Notes under the pieces: generated by a model
The model's database searches: none
Seen by the model: the letters and a program-made list of their open reading frames with translations, nothing else
Told to the model about the DNA's origin: nothing
Made by a program: the position numbers and the translations under genes
In this document: piece after piece, positions 5,716 through 7,079 of the stretch
How positions within the stretch are numbered: the first letter of the stretch is position 1
Layout: each line of letters begins with the position of its first letter
Assembly (NCBI GenBank): GCA_019236035.1
Contig: JAFAJU010000370.1
Span: 1-7,079, forward strand
Direction of reading: 5' to 3'
Source of the DNA: Verrucomicrobiota bacterium
GTDB taxonomy: Bacteria; Verrucomicrobiota; Verrucomicrobiia; Chthoniobacterales; JAFAMB01
DNA length: 7,079 bases

Positions 5716-6165
5716 TCAGTCAACCCTGGAGCCCGGAGGGAGCCGCCCGCGTACGAACTCGTGATCTTCGGTTGTGATTTCAAACCGATATCCAAACGGG
5801 TCGACAAAGTAGATCGAAAAAGATGCGCGATGATCGATCATCGCAGAGGGCGCAATTCGCTTTGGGATGACGGGCGGCTCCAGTGTCTTGAGATGCTCGG
5901 CAAAACGGAAAAAATCAGCTCCAGACACACCAAACGCGATCCGGCGAAACCCACCGGAATAGGTCGCGGTTGGTGGTTCCCCGTCGAATAACGCGAGTTT
6001 TGGTCCACCCGTTACGGGCGATATCATCAGCGGACCGTTTCGGTCTTGTGCCCAGAACTCGAGATCACGCCGGATCTCGAACCCAAAGATCGCCTTGTAA
6101 AATCGGGCCGCTTCGTAACGGTCTGGAACCAACAGCTCGACATGATCGATCCGTCCTATGTCCAT
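5716..6165 (-). CDS. VOC-superfamily (glyoxalase/bleomycin-resistance fold) protein
   Basis: A 149-residue cytoplasmic protein of the vicinal oxygen chelate fold, which serves metal-dependent lyases, dioxygenases and drug-binding proteins. The N-terminal beta-alpha-beta unit starts IDHVELLVPD (6-15), with H8 as the first expected metal ligand, followed by 'AARFYKAIFGFE' (19-30). The second unit has 'RRIAFGVSGADFF' (74-86) and ends with 'DPFGYRFEIT' (122-131), where E129 is the expected last ligand. The His that often sits at the start of the second unit is replaced by Arg (R74/R75), so metal binding may be altered. Substrate cannot be told. I chose the ATG at 6165 because it places the family start 5 residues in. 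A GTG at 6225 would add 20 unlike residues and overlap the upstream gene's stop by 4 nt (GTGA). The gene is probably co-transcribed with the gene at 6222-6821. Confidence 0.88.
   Translation of the reverse strand: MDIGRIDHVELLVPDRYEAARFYKAIFGFEIRRDLEFWAQDRNGPLMISPVTGGPKLALFDGEPPTATYSGGFRRIAFGVSGADFFRFAEHLKTLEPPVIPKRIAPSAMIDHRASFSIYFVDPFGYRFEITTEDHEFVRGRLPPGSRVD
5827..5844. repeat. Perfect 18-bp palindrome inside the VOC gene
   Basis: GCGATGATCGATCATCGC reads the same on both strands. It encodes Ala-Met-Ile-Asp-His-Arg (residues 108-113 of the VOC protein), just before the last beta strands. It may be chance or a site for a dimeric DNA-binding protein. Confidence 0.6.
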
Positions 6166-6221
6166 AACGAATTCGCTTTTCGAAAAATAATCCGAATCGC
6201 ACGGTCCGGATGTGCACCGGT

Positions 6222-6821
6222 TCACGCCCCGGGAAAACCGTTCGCGCTCGGCTCGTTGGTTGTTGGCGGCTTCTTCAAGTCCTCGTAGGAGGTGACAACG
6301 GAGTCAAAAGCAGGCAGCGCGTGCTGGAACGACTCCTGGTCGCGGGCGGACAAAGTCATGAAGTGGATTGAGCCCTTGGCCTGGATGTAAGCGGTTGCTT
6401 CAAAATTGCCAAATTGATCGCCGGCAAAGTAGTAAACTTTTGCCTTGCTGGCATCCTGCGTGGTGAGCGTCCTCACGTATTTTGCGGTGGCATTTGGACT
6501 ACCGTTGTTTCGCAGGTTGCGAAGTGTATCCTCAACCTGGTCTTCGATGTTCCGAAGCGTCGGCTCGTTCGAACGAACACGGACGTAAATGACCGCTTTG
6601 CTGGCTCCCCAATCGGCGCCCGTGGGATAGAACACCAGGTTCAGGCCTTGCTCCTTTGCGACATCATTGTCGAGAACCCATCTTCGCGGAGCCTTAATCT
6701 CAAATGCAAAGTCCTTACCCCGCACCACACTGAAACCTTCCAGGATTTGTTCACCTAAAACCGATGTGACTGAAAAAGTAAAAAGAAGAGGGGCAAAAAG
6801 AAGTGAGAGTGTGGGATGCAT
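6222..6821 (-). CDS. Exported protein of unknown function, possible PsbP/MOG1-like fold
   Basis: A 199-residue protein with a clear signal peptide: a hydrophobic core LSLLFAPLLFTFSV (5-18) and a likely cleavage after SVLG (20-23), giving a mature start EQILEGF. The hydrophobic N-terminus lacks basic residues, which is unusual but tolerated. The mature domain alternates strands and helices ('FAFEIKAPRRWVLD', 'NLVFYPTG', 'AVIYVRV', then a helix NIEDQVEDTLRNLRN, then 'KVYYFAGDQFGNFEATAYI', 'SIHFMTLSAR', and a final helix). This resembles small PsbP/MOG1-like (DUF1795-type) domains; the match is from pattern only. The C-terminal 15 residues look disordered. I prefer the ATG at 6821 (GGTGG 8 nt upstream) over a TTG at 6836 that would add MVANH. 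It precedes the VOC gene by 56 nt on the same strand, a likely two-gene operon. No catalytic residues are evident. Confidence 0.75.
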   Translation of the reverse strand: MHPTLSLLFAPLLFTFSVTSVLGEQILEGFSVVRGKDFAFEIKAPRRWVLDNDVAKEQGLNLVFYPTGADWGASKAVIYVRVRSNEPTLRNIEDQVEDTLRNLRNNGSPNATAKYVRTLTTQDASKAKVYYFAGDQFGNFEATAYIQAKGSIHFMTLSARDQESFQHALPAFDSVVTSYEDLKKPPTTNEPSANGFPGA

Positions 6822-6870
6822 GTGGTTGGCCACCAAGATAACGCCTATTGTGCGGGTTGGGCAAGGCGGG

Positions 6871-6900
6871 AGGGCGAGGCTCCGTCCGAGCCGTGGCGCG
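6871..6900. repeat. Second copy of the 30-bp hairpin repeat core
   Basis: These 30 bases are identical, in the same orientation, to 5672-5701, with the GGCTC-CGTCC-GAGCC stem-loop at the centre. The flanks differ: here GGCG (6865-6868) and CGCC (6904-6907) bracket the core instead of GGTAGGGC/GCCCTACC. The copy lies just upstream of the signal-peptide gene's start region. Together the two copies bracket the two - strand genes. Confidence 0.9.
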
Positions 6901-6926
6901 TGACGCCGTCCTGGCCTTTGGTGACG

Positions 6927-7079
6927 TCACGTGCCAAGGATTATGCCAATGCCCAAAAGCCCGAGCAGCGGACCGGCAAGTTCCTGGCCACCTCGCGCAC
7001 TCAGCAGTACTCGAATCATGATACGAATAAAATTGGATCGCCTAAAACGCAGAACCGAGCCGATTCGCGCGTGAGTTTT
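6927..7079 (-). CDS. Possible partial or small ORF with hydrophobic C-terminus
   Basis: This frame is open from the right edge for 50 codons to a TGA at 6929-6927. Its last 30 residues begin with a Met (ATG at 7019-7017) and end in a hydrophobic run (LAGPLLGLLGIGIILGT), as in a small membrane protein or the tail of a longer one. The upstream residues are basic (LRFRRSNFIR). There is no visible ribosome-binding site before the internal ATG, and the stop lies within a palindrome GTGACGTCAC (6921-6930). An overlapping + strand frame (6943-7074, 43 codons) is less protein-like. The call is tentative because the frame is cut by the window edge. Confidence 0.25.
   Translation of the reverse strand, partial: KTHARIGSVLRFRRSNFIRIMIRVLLSARGGQELAGPLLGLLGIGIILGT

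Noticed and set aside
6835..6864. Promoter-like TTGCCC (6864-6859) and TATCTT (6840-6835), 18-nt spacer, - strand, before the exported-protein gene.
   Set aside because: Each box matches the consensus at only four of six positions, and transcription would begin about 7 nt before the ATG. Too weak to list as a feature.
6921..6939. GTGACGTCAC palindrome (6921-6930) with overlapping CACGTG (6928-6933) and flanking CCTT/AAGG.
   Set aside because: The palindromes are short and do not extend into one coherent hairpin; chance is a sufficient explanation.
6943..7074. A + strand frame of 43 codons starting MPMPKSPSS.
   Set aside because: Low-complexity Ser/Pro/Arg composition, no ribosome-binding site, and overlap with a more protein-like frame on the other strand.

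Overview
The window holds six convincing protein genes. Four lie on the + strand (195-5641) and two on the - strand (5716-6821), so the two blocks converge at about 5642-5715. GC looks moderate (roughly mid-50s % by eye) and Shine-Dalgarno motifs are weak or absent. The protein families (a divergent sigma factor, a zf-HC2 membrane protein with a large periplasmic part, a CHASE2 cyclase) are typical of large-genome soil bacteria. The GC-rich hairpin repeat around 5672 and 6871 resembles intergenic repeats I associate with soil Verrucomicrobiota (Chthoniobacterales/Spartobacteria type). That is an impression from memory; Acidobacteriota is the main alternative. No rRNA, tRNA, CRISPR array, transposase or phage gene was found.

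Layout. 1-194: upstream region of the sigma gene, with a short dyad but no clear coding. 195-3251: a tight three-gene unit, made of a sigma-70/ECF-like factor, a membrane zinc-finger anti-sigma-like protein whose C-terminal half is predicted outside the membrane, and a small exported or anchored protein of unknown function whose start lies 3 nt after the previous stop. 3248-3508: a dense run of inverted repeats. It contains a 78-nt zero-loop palindrome covering the third gene's stop codon, a terminator-like hairpin with a T tract, a partly duplicated AT-rich linker, a further GC-rich hairpin, and a 48-nt hairpin that contains the start codon of the next gene. 3500-5641: a CHASE2-transmembrane-class III nucleotide cyclase of 713 residues. 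5647-5710: a repeat or hairpin between the converging genes. 5716-6165 and 6222-6821 (-): a VOC/glyoxalase-fold protein and a signal-peptide-bearing protein of unknown function. A second exact copy of the 30-bp repeat core lies beyond the latter at 6871-6900. 6927-7079 (-): a possible partial ORF running in from the right edge.

How the parts may work together (inference): the membrane zinc-finger protein would hold the sigma factor and sense something outside through its beta-rich domain. The adjacent exported protein may act in that sensing. The CHASE2 cyclase would turn a second extracytoplasmic signal into a cyclic nucleotide. The hairpin array between them probably isolates or attenuates the cyclase from the upstream unit, and its last hairpin could control cyclase translation. 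The two - strand genes look like an independent small operon with no evident link to the signalling genes.
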